64,000 nt of DNA from Martinezella lusitana (GCF_900094565.1 NZ_FMAF01000005.1:496001-560000), one strand, 5' to 3'. Positions 8,677-18,810 are shown, counted from the first letter of the stretch. The notes: generated by a model not told the origin, from the letters alone. Program-made: numbers and translations.

Positions 8677-10566
8677 TCAAATCTGAGCCGTGCGCGACTT
8701 GGTGGTCGTATCGAGCGCCTTCTGAGTCGCCGCGTCGCGGTCGTAGACGTCGTTGAAATATTGGACAACGCCGTCCTTGTTCGGCCAGGCGGTGAAGTAG
8801 GCGATGTAGATCGGGAACTTCTGCGGCACGGCGACGGCCTTGTTCTGGCCGTCTGCGATCTGCTTGGCGACATCATCGACCGTGGTGTTCAGGACGGCGG
8901 CAGCCATCGCGCGCGGATCGGCAAGGCGGACGCAACCATGGCTGAGCGCGCGCATGTCTTTCTTGAAGAAGCTCTTCTGCGGCGTGTCATGCATGTAGAT
9001 CGCATGCGAATTCGGAAAGAGGATCTTCAGTTCGCCGAGAGCATTGTCGCCGCTGGGCGGCTGGCGCACGGAGATGTTCTTGGTCGAGCCATACCAGTCG
9101 ACGCTGGACGATGCCACGGCTTGGCCACCGACTTCGACCTGGTAACCCATGCGATCGAGATAGTTCGGATCGGCGCGCAGCTTTGGCAGCATCTCATTGA
9201 TGATGATCGATTGCGGAACACCCCAAAACGGATTGAACTCGACGGTCTGCACCTGATTTTCAAAGAAGAAGGTCTGATGCTGCTTGCCGCCGACGACGAC
9301 GCGCATCGACAGCTGTTCCTGGTTATTGTTGTAGTAATAGACCATGAATGCCGGCTGGTTGATCAGGACGTAGCGCGGTCCGAGTTCAGGCGGCAACCAG
9401 CGCAGCTGTTCCATGGCAATGATCAGCTTCTGGATTTTCGTGTCGTTGTTCTCGCCGACCATGGCGCGAACCGAAGACGGGCCGATCACGCCGTCCGAGG
9501 TCAGTCCCTTTTCTTTCTGGAAGTCTTCGACCAGCGACACGAGGTCGGGCGTATAATCCGGTGTGCCCAGATAGGAAGCAAGAACGCCGGCATGCGCGGT
9601 CTTCAGCGCATCAGATCCGCGATGCTGGATCGCCTTGACGATATTGGCCATCTCCGGCGAGCTGCCGCCCGGCTTCAGAGTGCCGGTCAAAGAGATGGAA
9701 ATATGGCTACCATCGGAACTGGCCTCCGCCCTGAGCTTCGCAAGCTCGGCCTTCAGCAGTACAAATTGCTGGTTGGAAGGATTGCGGCTGTTGAGATAGG
9801 CGGCAACGTCCGGGCTGGCGCGCAGCAGGTCGAGCGTAGCCGGCAGATTGACGTCCTTGCGCTTGAAATCGTGATAGCCGGAGATCCTGTTCGGGTCGAG
9901 ACGGCCACGGACCGTATCCTGGACGAACATCAGCACCTTGCTGGAGAGCGCCAGCTCGAATTGCGTGAGGGCGCGGTCGCGCATCACCGGGTCGGCGGCG
10001 GCGTCGAAGCTCGGCGGCGTCACCGCATAATCCGAGGGGTCGAGACCGACGGAACCGGCGTCGGCGAGAACGGCCATCGCAGCCTTCGCCTTGTCGGTGA
10101 CAGCATGATCGGCGATCCAAAGCAACGGCTTGTTCTGATCAGCGTAATAGGACTCGATTGCCTTGGCCACATCGTTGGTGGCCATGACGTGGGCATCGGC
10201 AAGGTAGCGGCGCTGCGACAACTCGGTATCGACGGCAACCGGTGCAGGCGATGCATCGGCAACGGCTCCGGTCACTACCGGATCGGCAAAATGCGTCGTC
10301 GACACCAGACGCATCGCGTCTGCCTTGTAGGTATAATATTTCGGCGCGCTGACCGTGGGAAGCGGCAGCTTGGCCTGCCCGGGCTCCATCATTGTTTGCG
10401 CCGGGTTGGCAGGAACCGGAGCAGACACTTGCGTGCTCTGCTGACGCCCCTGACCACCGCGGATGAAATCCATGAGGGTCATGGCGTTCGCGGACGTGAC
10501 GCCGATGGCGGAAAGGCAACAGGAGAGAGCCAGGACGGATGCTGTGGCTTTGGTGACGAGTTTCAT
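8677..10566 (-). CDS. L,D-transpeptidase (YcbB/LdtD-like)
   Basis: The 629-residue periplasmic enzyme makes 3-3 cross-links in peptidoglycan. A signal peptide (MKLVTKATASVLALSCCLSA, cleavage near NAMT) precedes a Pro/Ala-rich linker, a scaffold-type domain (DQNKPLLW about residue 145), a peptidoglycan-binding domain (LVSLVEDFQKEKGLTSDGVIGP about 345) and the YkuD catalytic domain with HDTPQKSFF and SHGCVRLADP (Cys nucleophile, about residue 545). Order and length match YcbB/LdtD, not the small ErfK type. Alphaproteobacteria of this group rely heavily on L,D-cross-links. It is a single gene ending at a bidirectional terminator. Confidence 0.92.
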   Translation of the reverse strand: MKLVTKATASVLALSCCLSAIGVTSANAMTLMDFIRGGQGRQQSTQVSAPVPANPAQTMMEPGQAKLPLPTVSAPKYYTYKADAMRLVSTTHFADPVVTGAVADASPAPVAVDTELSQRRYLADAHVMATNDVAKAIESYYADQNKPLLWIADHAVTDKAKAAMAVLADAGSVGLDPSDYAVTPPSFDAAADPVMRDRALTQFELALSSKVLMFVQDTVRGRLDPNRISGYHDFKRKDVNLPATLDLLRASPDVAAYLNSRNPSNQQFVLLKAELAKLRAEASSDGSHISISLTGTLKPGGSSPEMANIVKAIQHRGSDALKTAHAGVLASYLGTPDYTPDLVSLVEDFQKEKGLTSDGVIGPSSVRAMVGENNDTKIQKLIIAMEQLRWLPPELGPRYVLINQPAFMVYYYNNNQEQLSMRVVVGGKQHQTFFFENQVQTVEFNPFWGVPQSIIINEMLPKLRADPNYLDRMGYQVEVGGQAVASSSVDWYGSTKNISVRQPPSGDNALGELKILFPNSHAIYMHDTPQKSFFKKDMRALSHGCVRLADPRAMAAAVLNTTVDDVAKQIADGQNKAVAVPQKFPIYIAYFTAWPNKDGVVQYFNDVYDRDAATQKALDTTTKSRTAQI

Positions 10567-10973
10567 TCTGTAATCAGTCCCTTGTCGAGCGGTAACTTCG
10601 AGCTAGCGGTGCTGTTTTCAACCCGGCCGCGATGTCGGAAACATCGTATAACGACTACAATGAAAACGGCGAGACCCCGCCTTTCGTTCAATGCCTCAAC
10701 TTCACGTTACAAAGCGGAGACGTTTTCCACGATTTAATTCACACAAAATTATGAAATTATTGGTTAATCTTCTATTGAAATTTCCTGAGATTTTTGCGCG
10801 ACGGAAAAAACGCCTTCAAGAATATCTACGGAGCGTGTTAAAAAGAGCACGCCTGAGCGGGCGCGTGAAAACATGATCACCCCTGTCATGAAATAGCCCC
10901 TTCGGTGTTTTCATAAGCGTCGTTCCGGCCTATATGACTGCTATCTATTTCAATGGAAAGCAGGATCAGGAAC
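10567..10973. other. Divergent intergenic region, AT-rich
   Basis: This 407-bp gap separates the divergent L,D-transpeptidase and fumC starts and must hold both promoters. The middle (about 10730-10800) is markedly AT-rich against the genome average. A 61-codon ORF at 10691-10876 has no ribosome site or recognisable product. CTATAT at 10929-10934 could be a -10 element for fumC, but I see no convincing -35. Confidence 0.5.
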
Positions 10974-12365
10974 ATGACTTCCACCCGCACCGAAACCGAT
11001 ACTTTTGGCCCGATCGAAGTCGCCAGCGACCGCTATTGGGGCGCGCAAGCGCAGCGCTCGCTCGGCAACTTCAAGATCGGCTGGGAAAAGCAGCCTCTCT
11101 CGGTCATACGCGCCCTCGGCATCGTCAAACAGGCAGCTGCGCGAACCAACATGGAGCTTGGCCAGCTGGACCCTGCTCTCGGTAAAGTGATCGTCGCTGC
11201 CGCGCAGGAAGTCATCGACGGCAAACTCAACGACCATTTTCCGCTTGTTGTCTGGCAGACCGGCTCCGGCACGCAGTCGAACATGAACGCCAATGAGGTG
11301 ATCTCCAACCGCGCGATCGAAATGCTGGGCGGCGTCATGGGCTCGAAGAAGCCCGTCCATCCGAACGATCACGTGAACATGAGCCAGTCGTCGAACGACA
11401 CCTATCCGACCGCGATGCACATTGCCTGCGCCGAAGAGATCGCTCATCACCTGCTGCCGGCTCTGCGGCATCTGCACGCGGCGCTGGAAAAGAAGGTCGC
11501 CGATTTCGCCCATATCATCAAGATCGGCCGTACCCATACGCAGGATGCAACGCCGCTGACGCTGGGCCAGGAGTTTTCCGGCTATGCCGCCCAGGTCGCC
11601 TCGGCCATCAAGCGAATAGAGCTGACATTGCCGGGTCTCTGCGAACTTGCCCAGGGCGGCACGGCCGTCGGTACCGGTCTCAACGCGCCGATCGGCTTTG
11701 CCGAGAAGGTGGCAAACGAAATCGCTGGGATCACCGGCCTGCCCTTCGTCACGGCCCCGAACAAGTTCGAGGCGCTTGCCGCGCATGACTCGATGGTGTT
11801 CAGCCACGGCGCGATCAACGCGGCAGCGGCTGCGCTCTTCAAGATCGCCAATGACATCCGCCTGCTCGGCTCGGGCCCGCGCTCCGGTCTCGGCGAACTG
11901 GCGCTGCCGGAAAACGAGCCGGGCTCGTCGATCATGCCGGGCAAGGTCAATCCGACGCAGTGCGAGGCGATGACCCAAGTCTGCATCCATATCTTCGGCA
12001 ACAATGCCGCCCTGACCTTCGCCGACAGCCAGGGGCACTTCGAGCTCAATGTCTACAATCCGATGATGGCCTACAATTTCCTGCAGTCGGTGCAGCTGCT
12101 CGGCGATGCCGCCATCTCCTTCACCGACAATTGCGTTGTCGGCATCGAAGCTCGCGAGGATAACATCAGGGCTGGCCTGGAACGTTCGCTGATGCTGGTG
12201 ACGGCGCTCGCGCCGAAAATCGGCTACGACAATGCCGCCAAGATCGCCAAGACGGCACACAAGAACGGCACGACGTTGAAGGAAGAAGCTTTGGCGAGCG
12301 GACTGGTCTCCTCGGAAGAATATGATGCCATCGTCCGCCCGGAAACGATGATCGGGCCGAAATAG
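10974..12365 (+). CDS. fumC: Fumarate hydratase, class II
   Basis: The 463-residue protein interconverts fumarate and malate in the TCA cycle as an iron-free tetramer. Signature segments are [22 protein letters not shown] at the N-terminus, [49 protein letters not shown] and [15 protein letters not shown], the fumarase/aspartase signature. Start ATG 10974 has AGGA 8 nt upstream; an in-frame ATG at 10953 is less well placed. It is followed 373 bp later by an unrelated class I fumarase, giving the cell two isofunctional enzymes side by side. Confidence 0.97.
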   Translation: MTSTRTETDTFGPIEVASDRYWGAQAQRSLGNFKIGWEKQPLSVIRALGIVKQAAARTNMELGQLDPALGKVIVAAAQEVIDGKLNDHFPLVVWQTGSGTQSNMNANEVISNRAIEMLGGVMGSKKPVHPNDHVNMSQSSNDTYPTAMHIACAEEIAHHLLPALRHLHAALEKKVADFAHIIKIGRTHTQDATPLTLGQEFSGYAAQVASAIKRIELTLPGLCELAQGGTAVGTGLNAPIGFAEKVANEIAGITGLPFVTAPNKFEALAAHDSMVFSHGAINAAAAALFKIANDIRLLGSGPRSGLGELALPENEPGSSIMPGKVNPTQCEAMTQVCIHIFGNNAALTFADSQGHFELNVYNPMMAYNFLQSVQLLGDAAISFTDNCVVGIEAREDNIRAGLERSLMLVTALAPKIGYDNAAKIAKTAHKNGTTLKEEALASGLVSSEEYDAIVRPETMIGPK

Positions 12366-12433
12366 GTTCGTCATTCGGTGAGGTCAGGCACACCCGCCGG
12401 TGACTCAATTGCCTGCCTGGCCCCTTCCCCCAA

Positions 12434-12461
12434 CCCTCTCCCCGCTCATGCGGGGAGAGGG
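12434..12461. repeat. Intergenic palindromic repeat, copy 1
   Basis: CCCTCTCCCCGC (12434-12445) pairs perfectly with GCGGGGAGAGGG (12450-12461) around TCAT. The sequence, including the flanking CCCCTTCCCCCAA, resembles the short GC-rich palindromic elements scattered between rhizobial genes. It may also act as a terminator or mRNA end for fumC. Confidence 0.75.
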
Positions 12462-12525
12462 AGTTTACCGCGTTAAATCACAGACCTTCCATCCGTGTGG
12501 AGCGACCGTTGTCTTGCTTGGTCGT

Positions 12526-12553
12526 CCCCTCGCCCCGCGGTGCGGGGAGAGGG
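12526..12553. repeat. Intergenic palindromic repeat, copy 2
   Basis: CCCTC-G-CCCCGC (12527-12538) pairs with GCGGGG-A-GAGGG (12542-12553), one mismatch, loop GGT. The right arm is identical to the right arm of copy 1, 92 bp upstream, followed by CCAGGGTGAGAG. The rest of the 12366-12738 gap holds no convincing gene; small ORFs crossing it are built from the repeats. Confidence 0.75.
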
Positions 12554-12738
12554 CCAGGGTGAGAGGCCGGGCAAAAGGTCTCGGCATGGGAGGACCCACC
12601 CGACCTGCGCATCTTTCCATCGACGATCTGCTGCTTTGAAACTCCTTAGCGGCAGCCAAGCAATTGCTTTTGGTTCGAGCCGGATCTAGATCGTTTCCAA
12701 ACATCTTCCTCCGCCATCCGGCTTGAAAGGTTTCCCAA

Positions 12739-14346
12739 ATGGCTGACGATCTATTTCCACTCGGCGACGACACGACCCCCTACCGCAAGATTTCCAGCGA
12801 TTACGTCTCCGTCGACGCATTCAAGGGCCAGGAAATCCTGACCGTCGATCCGGAAGGCATCCGGCTGCTAGCCGAGACAGCCTTCGCCGATATCAACCAT
12901 CTGCTGCGCCCGGGCCATCTGAAACAATTGGCGTCAATCCTCGAAGACCCGGAAGCGACCGACAACGATCGTTTCGTGGCCTATGATCTGTTGAAGAACG
13001 CCAACATCGCCGCCGGCGGCGTGCTGCCCATGTGCCAGGATACGGGCACCGCGATCATCATGGGCAAGAAAGGCCGCCGCGTCTGGACCGAAGGCGGCGA
13101 CAGCAGTGCGCTGGCCAAGGGCGTGCTCGACGCCTACGAGAAGAAGAACCTGCGCTATTCGCAGCTCGCCCCTATCAAGATGTTCGAGGAAAAGAACACC
13201 AAGAACAACCTGCCGGCGCAGATCGATATCTATGAGGAAGGCACCGACGCCTACGAATTTCTCTTCGTGGCCAAGGGCGGCGGTTCGGCCAACAAGACCT
13301 TCCTTTATCAAGGCACGCCATCGCTGCTGACGCACGACCGCATGCTGGACTTCCTCAAGGAGAAGATCCTGACGCTCGGCACGGCGGCCTGTCCTCCGTA
13401 TCATCTCGCCATCGTCATCGGCGGCACATCGGCCGAGATGACCCTCAAGACGGTCAAGCTTGCCTCGACACGCTACCTGGACTGTCTTCCCACGGAGGGC
13501 TCCGAAAGCGGGCACGCCTTCCGGGATATCGAAATGGAAAAGGAAATCCATAAGCTCACGCAGAGCCTCGGCGTTGGCGCGCAGTTCGGCGGCAAGTATT
13601 TCTGCCACGATGTCCGCGTCATCCGCCTGCCCCGCCACGGCGCCTCGCTGCCGATCGGTCTCGGTGTCTCCTGCTCAGCCGACCGTCAGGCCAAGGGCAA
13701 GATCACCCGCGACGGCATCTTCATCGAGCAGCTTGAGACCGATCCGTCGAAATATATGCCTGAGATCGACGAGGCGAAGCTTTCCGAATCGACGGTTCGC
13801 ATCGACCTCAACAGGCCGATGGCCGATGTCCTTTCCGAGCTGTCGCAGCATCCGGTCAAGACACGCCTGTCCTTGACCGGCACCATCATCGTGGCGCGCG
13901 ACCTAGCGCATGCGAAGATCCGCGAACGCCTGGAAAAAGGCGAAGGCATGCCCGAATATCTGAAGAACCATCCGGTCTACTATGCCGGCCCGGCCAAGAC
14001 GCCCGCCGGCTACGCATCCGGCTCCTTCGGTCCGACGACGGCAGGCCGCATGGACAGCTATGTCGATCAGTTCCAGTCGTTCGGCGGTTCGATGATCATG
14101 CTCGCTAAGGGCAACCGTTCGCGCGCCGTGCGCGAGGCCTGCAAGACGCATGGCGGATTCTATCTCGGCTCGATCGGCGGTCCGGCTGCGCGCCTGGCTC
14201 AGGATTGCATCAAGAAGGTCGAGGTGCTGGAATATCCCGAACTTGGCATGGAAGCCGTCTGGAAAATCGAGGTTCAGGATTTTCCCGCCTTCATCGTCAT
14301 CGACGACAAGGGCAACGACTTCTTTCAGGAGCTCAACCTAGGGTAA
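12739..14346 (+). CDS. fumA: Fumarate hydratase, class I (iron-sulfur)
   Basis: The 535-residue protein is a fused alpha-beta class I hydro-lyase that hydrates fumarate to malate with an oxygen-sensitive [4Fe-4S] cluster. The N-terminal half carries [10 protein letters not shown] with a cluster cysteine, then [17 protein letters not shown] and [12 protein letters not shown]. The C-terminal half carries [12 protein letters not shown] and [12 protein letters not shown], as in FumA/FumB. Length is close to E. coli FumA (548). Tartrate dehydratase is a possible alternative in this family, but the single-chain form favours fumarase. It follows fumC on the same strand after the palindromic repeats and is closed by a terminator. 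Confidence 0.92.
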   Translation: MADDLFPLGDDTTPYRKISSDYVSVDAFKGQEILTVDPEGIRLLAETAFADINHLLRPGHLKQLASILEDPEATDNDRFVAYDLLKNANIAAGGVLPMCQDTGTAIIMGKKGRRVWTEGGDSSALAKGVLDAYEKKNLRYSQLAPIKMFEEKNTKNNLPAQIDIYEEGTDAYEFLFVAKGGGSANKTFLYQGTPSLLTHDRMLDFLKEKILTLGTAACPPYHLAIVIGGTSAEMTLKTVKLASTRYLDCLPTEGSESGHAFRDIEMEKEIHKLTQSLGVGAQFGGKYFCHDVRVIRLPRHGASLPIGLGVSCSADRQAKGKITRDGIFIEQLETDPSKYMPEIDEAKLSESTVRIDLNRPMADVLSELSQHPVKTRLSLTGTIIVARDLAHAKIRERLEKGEGMPEYLKNHPVYYAGPAKTPAGYASGSFGPTTAGRMDSYVDQFQSFGGSMIMLAKGNRSRAVREACKTHGGFYLGSIGGPAARLAQDCIKKVEVLEYPELGMEAVWKIEVQDFPAFIVIDDKGNDFFQELNLG

Positions 14347-14369
14347 CAATATCCAGGCAATCCGGGTCC

Positions 14370-14396
14370 AAGGAAGGCGCCACTGGCGCCTTCCTT
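14370..14396 (+). terminator. Terminator-like hairpin after class I fumarase
   Basis: AAGGAAGGCGCCA (14370-14382) and TGGCGCCTTCCTT (14384-14396) form a perfect 13-bp inverted repeat with one central base, 24 bp after the stop. An AT-rich tract follows; the T run is weak on the plus strand. Confidence 0.7.
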
Positions 14397-14538
14397 AGTA
14401 AAAAATGCTTTAGCTATAAAACATTTGAATAAATCTATATTTGCGAATGAATTTCCACGGTCATCCTCTTAATATTTTTCAAAGAATCTTGGTATAAGTA
14501 AAAATAGTGATTTAGTTGACATATAACGGAGCTCACCG

Positions 14539-15606
14539 ATGAGTACGGCGATTGCGCCGAGGGCGCAAACTCCCGACGTGGCAGGGCAGATTACCTACGC
14601 CATGCGATCCATGGGGGTCGCAGCTATTCCGCGCAATTACGAGCTATTCTACGAGGCCTATATCGGATCCAATCCTACTCTGACCCGTGAGCTGGCCGCT
14701 CTCGGAAGCAACGCCACGCAGGAGGAATTGGATGCGATCGGGGCCAAGTATTTCTCCGTCCATGCGGGCCGTATCTTCGATGACGCGCACGTACGCCTGA
14801 CCACGGAGCTGGACGCCATCCTTCGCGCGCTGCGGCAGGAGCAGGCCACGCTCGAAAGCTACAACCGGCTGCTCGGCGAAACCACCGAACGCATAACCTC
14901 CAGAAGCAACAACAGCGCCGATCTGCTGCGCAACGCCATCGATATGCTCACGGTCGCGACCGGTGACACCATGGCTCAGGGCGAAAAAACCGTTGAGAAC
15001 GTCGCCCAGCGCAGCCAGGAAATGGATGAGGTTCGCAAGGAACTGGACGAATACAAGCGCATCGCCAATACCGACGCGCTGACGCGGCTTTCCAACCGCC
15101 GCGCCTTCGAGGATCGCCTGGCCTCCGTCTTCGGCAACCGGCTGACTCGTCCGACGACGGCGCTCGTGCTGGCCGATATCGATCATTTCAAGAAGATCAA
15201 CGATACCCACGGCCACCCGGTCGGCGACAAGATCCTTGCCACCGTCGCCTCTATTCTCCGCGCCAATGTCCAGCGTGATGTCTTCGTGGCTCGCGTCGGC
15301 GGCGAGGAGTTCGCACTGATTCTGGAAGGCACCACGGTGGAAGAGGTCACGGCGATTTCCGAGCGGATCCGCCGCGCCCTGGGAACGACGCCGTTCAAGA
15401 ATTCACGAACGAAGATCGACTACGGTCCGATCACCATATCGCTCGGCATCTGCATGGGCTCCGAAGCTTCGGAGCCCGGCGAGCTCTACAAGAAGGCCGA
15501 TCTCGCACTCTATTGCGCCAAGAATGCCGGCCGCAACTGCAGCAACGTCTACCAGGAAAGCATGCAGAAGGATTTCACCAAAAGTTGGCTCATCTACAAG
15601 AACTAG
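14539..15606 (+). CDS. GGDEF diguanylate cyclase
   Basis: The 355-residue protein should make cyclic di-GMP from two GTP. The C-terminal domain (about 175-340) has DALTRLSNRRAFE, DIDHFKKINDTHGHPVGDKIL and the active-site GGEEF at residues 254-258. No RxxD inhibitory site lies at the usual place before GGEEF, so product inhibition may be absent. The N-terminal 170 residues lack transmembrane segments and match no sensor domain I can name; a coiled coil (about 140-175) links it to the GGDEF domain. It stands alone, preceded by an AT-rich 190-bp gap, and ends at a strong terminator. Confidence 0.9.
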   Translation: MSTAIAPRAQTPDVAGQITYAMRSMGVAAIPRNYELFYEAYIGSNPTLTRELAALGSNATQEELDAIGAKYFSVHAGRIFDDAHVRLTTELDAILRALRQEQATLESYNRLLGETTERITSRSNNSADLLRNAIDMLTVATGDTMAQGEKTVENVAQRSQEMDEVRKELDEYKRIANTDALTRLSNRRAFEDRLASVFGNRLTRPTTALVLADIDHFKKINDTHGHPVGDKILATVASILRANVQRDVFVARVGGEEFALILEGTTVEEVTAISERIRRALGTTPFKNSRTKIDYGPITISLGICMGSEASEPGELYKKADLALYCAKNAGRNCSNVYQESMQKDFTKSWLIYKN

Positions 15607-15621
15607 AAATGAAGCCAGCCA

Positions 15622-15662
15622 ACCGCCGGCGCTGCCTTCCCAGGCACGCCGGCGGTTTTGTT
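15622..15662 (+). terminator. Rho-independent terminator after the GGDEF gene
   Basis: ACCGCCGGCG (15622-15631) pairs with CGCCGGCGGT (15647-15656), with an inner TGCC/GGCA stem, followed by TTTTGTTT on the plus strand. Confidence 0.88.
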
Positions 15663-15709
15663 TGCCGAAGCGGCTCGGCTGCGCGAATCCGGCGCGGCGC
15701 ATCCCGTTA

Positions 15710-16675
15710 CTACGATAAGCGCCGTACCGGAGTTCGGTAAAACGACAGCACCGTCCCGTCGCCGTCCTCGTGCGAATTTCCCGTTTTGACCGTCTCCGAA
15801 AGAAAGGCACTTATCGCCTCGAGCACCGGAGCGGCGCTGACGATGCGCCGATGCCCGAACCCGTTGGCCCAGAAGAGGCGAACATTCCCGCCCCCGGCGG
15901 CATAGGCGCGGGCATGGTCTGCGCTCACTTCCTTGTCGTCCTCGGCATGGACGACGAGAACCGGCAGGCCTGGATTAAGAATGCCGCGCCGTTCGTCATA
16001 GGCGGCAAGTGCCCGCCCTGTGACACGCCCAGCCTCCGCCTCCAACGCCATCTGGGTCGCAGAGCCAAGGCCCATCAACTCACCGAAATCCCTGAACAGC
16101 CATCCCATGGCACTCGGCGCTCCGATCAATACCAATCTCTCCGTCTGGAGCGGCTCGATCCCAGGCAGAAAGCCCGCGGAGGCAAGCGCCAGCGACACAC
16201 CGCCGAAGGAGTGCCCGATGGCGGCATCCAGAGCACCGAAGCGGGTGGAGGCAGCCGCGATAGCGGAAACCGCAAGGCGCACATTGAGGAAACGTCCGGC
16301 CGAGCGGCCGTGGCCTGGAAGGTCGAGCGAGATCACTTCCGCCCCCGTATTCGCCAGAAAAACGGTCAGCTCAGACATATATTCGCTGCTGGAACCCCAA
16401 CCATGCACAACAAGGTAGCGCTTGCGTGGCCCCTTGGCTCCTCCGTTGAAACGATAGGCCATCGCCCTGCCGCCCGGAAAGGACAGCATGACCTGTTCGG
16501 CCGTAACAAGACGTTGTCTGCCCTCCATATGTGCCGCCCTGGCCTTGGAGCCGCGAGGCCGCCGCGACGGCGTCAGGCAGAAAAGCCTGAAAGCTGCCTT
16601 GCCGGCGAGCTCCGGAGAAAGCCTGCCGAGACCGGATAATCCCGACCGGGTGACCTTGAGCGCAAAGGATGGCAT
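15710..16675 (-). CDS. Alpha/beta-hydrolase
   Basis: The 321-residue protein has the alpha/beta-hydrolase core: VVHGWGSSSEYM (oxyanion loop), LDLPGHGRS, nucleophile elbow GHSFGG, LVVHAEDDKEV (acid) and NGFGHRRI (catalytic His). Substrate is unknown. An N-terminal stretch of about 75 basic residues precedes the core with no clear signal peptide. It diverges from a MarR regulator across 45 bp holding a palindrome, so the regulator probably controls it. The ORF could extend upstream into the MarR gene, but ATG 16675 is the sensible start. Confidence 0.85.
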   Translation of the reverse strand: MPSFALKVTRSGLSGLGRLSPELAGKAAFRLFCLTPSRRPRGSKARAAHMEGRQRLVTAEQVMLSFPGGRAMAYRFNGGAKGPRKRYLVVHGWGSSSEYMSELTVFLANTGAEVISLDLPGHGRSAGRFLNVRLAVSAIAAASTRFGALDAAIGHSFGGVSLALASAGFLPGIEPLQTERLVLIGAPSAMGWLFRDFGELMGLGSATQMALEAEAGRVTGRALAAYDERRGILNPGLPVLVVHAEDDKEVSADHARAYAAGGGNVRLFWANGFGHRRIVSAAPVLEAISAFLSETVKTGNSHEDGDGTVLSFYRTPVRRLS

Positions 16676-16691
16676 AGTGGGAATCCAGAAA

Positions 16692-16707
16692 TGTTCAACT
16701 ATGAACA
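16692..16707. promoter_or_regulatory. Candidate MarR operator
   Basis: TGTTCA-N4-TGAACA is a perfect inverted repeat in the 45-bp gap between the divergent hydrolase and marR genes. A further TGAACA half-site occurs at the marR start codon (16722-16727). Position and symmetry fit autoregulation; no direct evidence. Confidence 0.6.
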
Positions 16708-16720
16708 ATAAAGTACAACG

Positions 16721-17206
16721 ATGAACAAAAATCAATCCCTTCCCTGGGACCATCCGCGTTTTCGAAGCTGGATCGCCGTGGCGCGCGCCTGCCAGCTGAT
16801 GCAGCAATCGCTCGGTCGCGCGCTCGCGCATCTCGACATCAAGCCGCCGCACCTCGACATTCTCATCAATCTGTTTCGCTTCGAGGGTATCTCCCAGCAG
16901 GAGCTAGCGCGCAAGCTGCTGGTCGGCCGCTCCAACATGAGCATGCTGCTGCCGCAGATGGAAAACCGCGGCCTGATCGAACGCCGTGGAGATAAGCAGG
17001 ACAAGCGCGTTCTGCGCCTCCATCTGACAGAGACGGGCCGGCGCGTCACGGAAGAGGCCATGACCATTCAAACCGCTCTCATCGACCGCATGCTGTCGCA
17101 TGCACCTATCGAAGAGTGTGAGAGAATGACTGTGCATATGGAGCGTATCGTCAGCCTGCTGATGCAGGACGAGAGCGAACCTCTGGAGACGGTCGGCGAT
17201 CAGTGA
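16721..17206 (+). CDS. MarR-family transcriptional regulator
   Basis: The 161-residue protein has the winged helix of MarR regulators: LDILINLFRFEGISQQELARKLLVGRSNMSMLLPQMENRGLIERRGDKQDKRVLRLHLTETGRR spans helix-turn-helix and wing (about residues 45-110), written here in family order, flanked by dimerisation helices. MarR proteins usually bind short palindromes and are released by small aromatic ligands. The likely target is the TGTTCA-N4-TGAACA site next door and the divergent hydrolase gene. Its 3' end overlaps the LtrA gene end by 7 bp (convergent). Confidence 0.92.
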   Translation: MNKNQSLPWDHPRFRSWIAVARACQLMQQSLGRALAHLDIKPPHLDILINLFRFEGISQQELARKLLVGRSNMSMLLPQMENRGLIERRGDKQDKRVLRLHLTETGRRVTEEAMTIQTALIDRMLSHAPIEECERMTVHMERIVSLLMQDESEPLETVGDQ

Positions 17207-18399
17207 TCGCCGGTCGAGCGCGCCGACGGGACGACCCTTGTCAGGGACGCAAACTCCCAGATCGCCACGACGACGAGCACGGCTGTTGCGAGAATGCCGA
17301 GTTGGTAGACCACGACCTCCGGCAAGGTGAAAAGCAACAATCCCAATCCGACGAGGCCTACCAGATGCGACAGTGGCGGCCGGCCGGTCGTCACCCCCTT
17401 GAACCAGAGATTTCCGATCAGGAACACGGCCGGGCCGCCGAGAATGGCAGCGGCGGTGTGCATATCGGCCTGGTCGTGCGGATGCGCGAACAGGAATTCG
17501 TCGCCAACCACGCTCAGGATGATGCCTGCAAGAATAGGGATATGCGCATAGGTAAAGGCCTGCCGCGCAAGGCTGCCGGGCGTGTCGTCATGCTCAATGC
17601 GGTGGGCCGCACGCTCATGCCCGAACTGGAAGTAAATCCACCACAAGGCAACAGTGCCGGCGAAAGCGGTGATGAACACCGCGACGATCAAAGGCGAGAC
17701 CGGCTGTTCGGCAAAGGTCTTGCCGGCCTGAAGGACAGCTTCGCCGAGGCAGATGATGATGAACAACGCGCAGCGTTCGGCGATATGCGCGCCGGATACG
17801 TCCCAATCCGCAGCCGTCGACTTGCCGAGACCCGGAACCCGGAAGCCGAGCGCAGGCGCTGAATATTCGATCGCGAGCGCGGCCAGCCAGAGACCCACCC
17901 GCATCTCGCCTTCCATCAACGCGCCAACGATCCAGAAGACGCCGGACAGGACCAGCCAGGAAGTGATGCGAAGGAAATTGCGGTGATTGGCGGGGCTGAC
18001 ATCCCTGAGGGCATAGACCGTAAACAGGGAACGGCCAACCTGCATGAAGACATAGGCGCCCGCAAAGAAAATCGCCTTCTCGCCAAAGGCATCGGGAATA
18101 GCGGAAGACAGTATAAGCCCGGCAAACATCAGAACGAACAGCATGATGCGCACAGGCATACGGTCGGGGTCGAGCCAGTTCGTGACCCAAGCCGTGAAGA
18201 CCCATACCCACCATACCGCAAAGATCAGTATGACGGATTCCAGGGCTCCCAGCGGCGTGAAGTGCTCCGCCAGGGAATGCGCAAGCTGGGAAATCGAGAA
18301 AACGAACACCAGATCGAAAAACAGCTCGACGAAAGAGACCTTGCTCTCGTTCTTGCCGCCCTTGGCGCGAAGCCAGCTTACCCTACCCCCAAGGACCAT
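17200..18399 (-). CDS. Low temperature requirement A (LtrA)-like membrane protein
   Basis: The 399-residue protein is almost wholly hydrophobic with about ten to twelve transmembrane helices. The N-terminal [19 protein letters not shown] and the [25 protein letters not shown] and [15 protein letters not shown] ([11 protein letters not shown]) segments are characteristic of the LtrA family, named for a Listeria gene needed for growth in the cold. The biochemical role is unknown. ATG 18399 has AAGGA upstream. It lies tail to tail with marR. Confidence 0.88.
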   Translation of the reverse strand: MVLGGRVSWLRAKGGKNESKVSFVELFFDLVFVFSISQLAHSLAEHFTPLGALESVILIFAVWWVWVFTAWVTNWLDPDRMPVRIMLFVLMFAGLILSSAIPDAFGEKAIFFAGAYVFMQVGRSLFTVYALRDVSPANHRNFLRITSWLVLSGVFWIVGALMEGEMRVGLWLAALAIEYSAPALGFRVPGLGKSTAADWDVSGAHIAERCALFIIICLGEAVLQAGKTFAEQPVSPLIVAVFITAFAGTVALWWIYFQFGHERAAHRIEHDDTPGSLARQAFTYAHIPILAGIILSVVGDEFLFAHPHDQADMHTAAAILGGPAVFLIGNLWFKGVTTGRPPLSHLVGLVGLGLLLFTLPEVVVYQLGILATAVLVVVAIWEFASLTRVVPSARSTGDH

Positions 18400-18435
18400 G
18401 CCTACCTACGTCCTTTTCCCATTGATGCGCCAATG

Positions 18436-18810
18436 CTAATGTGGCCTTGCAGCCGTGTCGCGGCTGAGACCTTTTTCCTTCAGTTCGGCTTCGTAGGCCG
18501 CAAAGAGCTCCGCGCCCTTCTCGCCGAGTTCGCGCAGATAGGGCCAGGTGAAAATACCGGTATCGTGCATATCGTCGAAACCGATGCGCACCGCATAGTT
18601 GCCTGTTGGCGTCATCGACATGATGCCGACATTGCGCTTGCCCGGTACGGTGATCTTCTGCCCCGGTCCATGTCCCTGCACTTCGGCGGAAGGCGACAAC
18701 ACCCGCAGCATCTCGGCAGGCAAATCGAAGCTCGTTCCGTCGTTGAAGCTCACCACAAGGTGATGGCGGTCCTTCGTTACCCTCAATTCGGTCGGCCAGA
18801 CGTCACTCAT
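18436..18810 (-). CDS. DUF971 family protein
   Basis: The 124-residue soluble protein begins [29 protein letters not shown], the beta-rich start of DUF971, with later [10 protein letters not shown] and [21 protein letters not shown]971 domains also occur fused to gamma-butyrobetaine hydroxylases and in MrP/ApbC-type iron-sulfur carriers, suggesting a link to metal or iron-sulfur proteins. That link is family knowledge, not shown here. ATG 18810 is chosen by homology; ATG 18822 is an alternative. It diverges from moaA. Confidence 0.85.
   Translation of the reverse strand: MSDVWPTELRVTKDRHHLVVSFNDGTSFDLPAEMLRVLSPSAEVQGHGPGQKITVPGKRNVGIMSMTPTGNYAVRIGFDDMHDTGIFTWPYLRELGEKGAELFAAYEAELKEKGLSRDTAARPH

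Noticed and set aside
8623..10737. A 704-codon plus-strand ORF antisense to the L,D-transpeptidase
   Set aside because: It has no ribosome site and its composition mirrors the codon bias of the real minus-strand gene; protein family hits are only on the minus strand.
12366..12738. Small ORFs (79 and 102 codons) between the fumarases
   Set aside because: They run through the palindromic repeats and show no ribosome site or protein signature.
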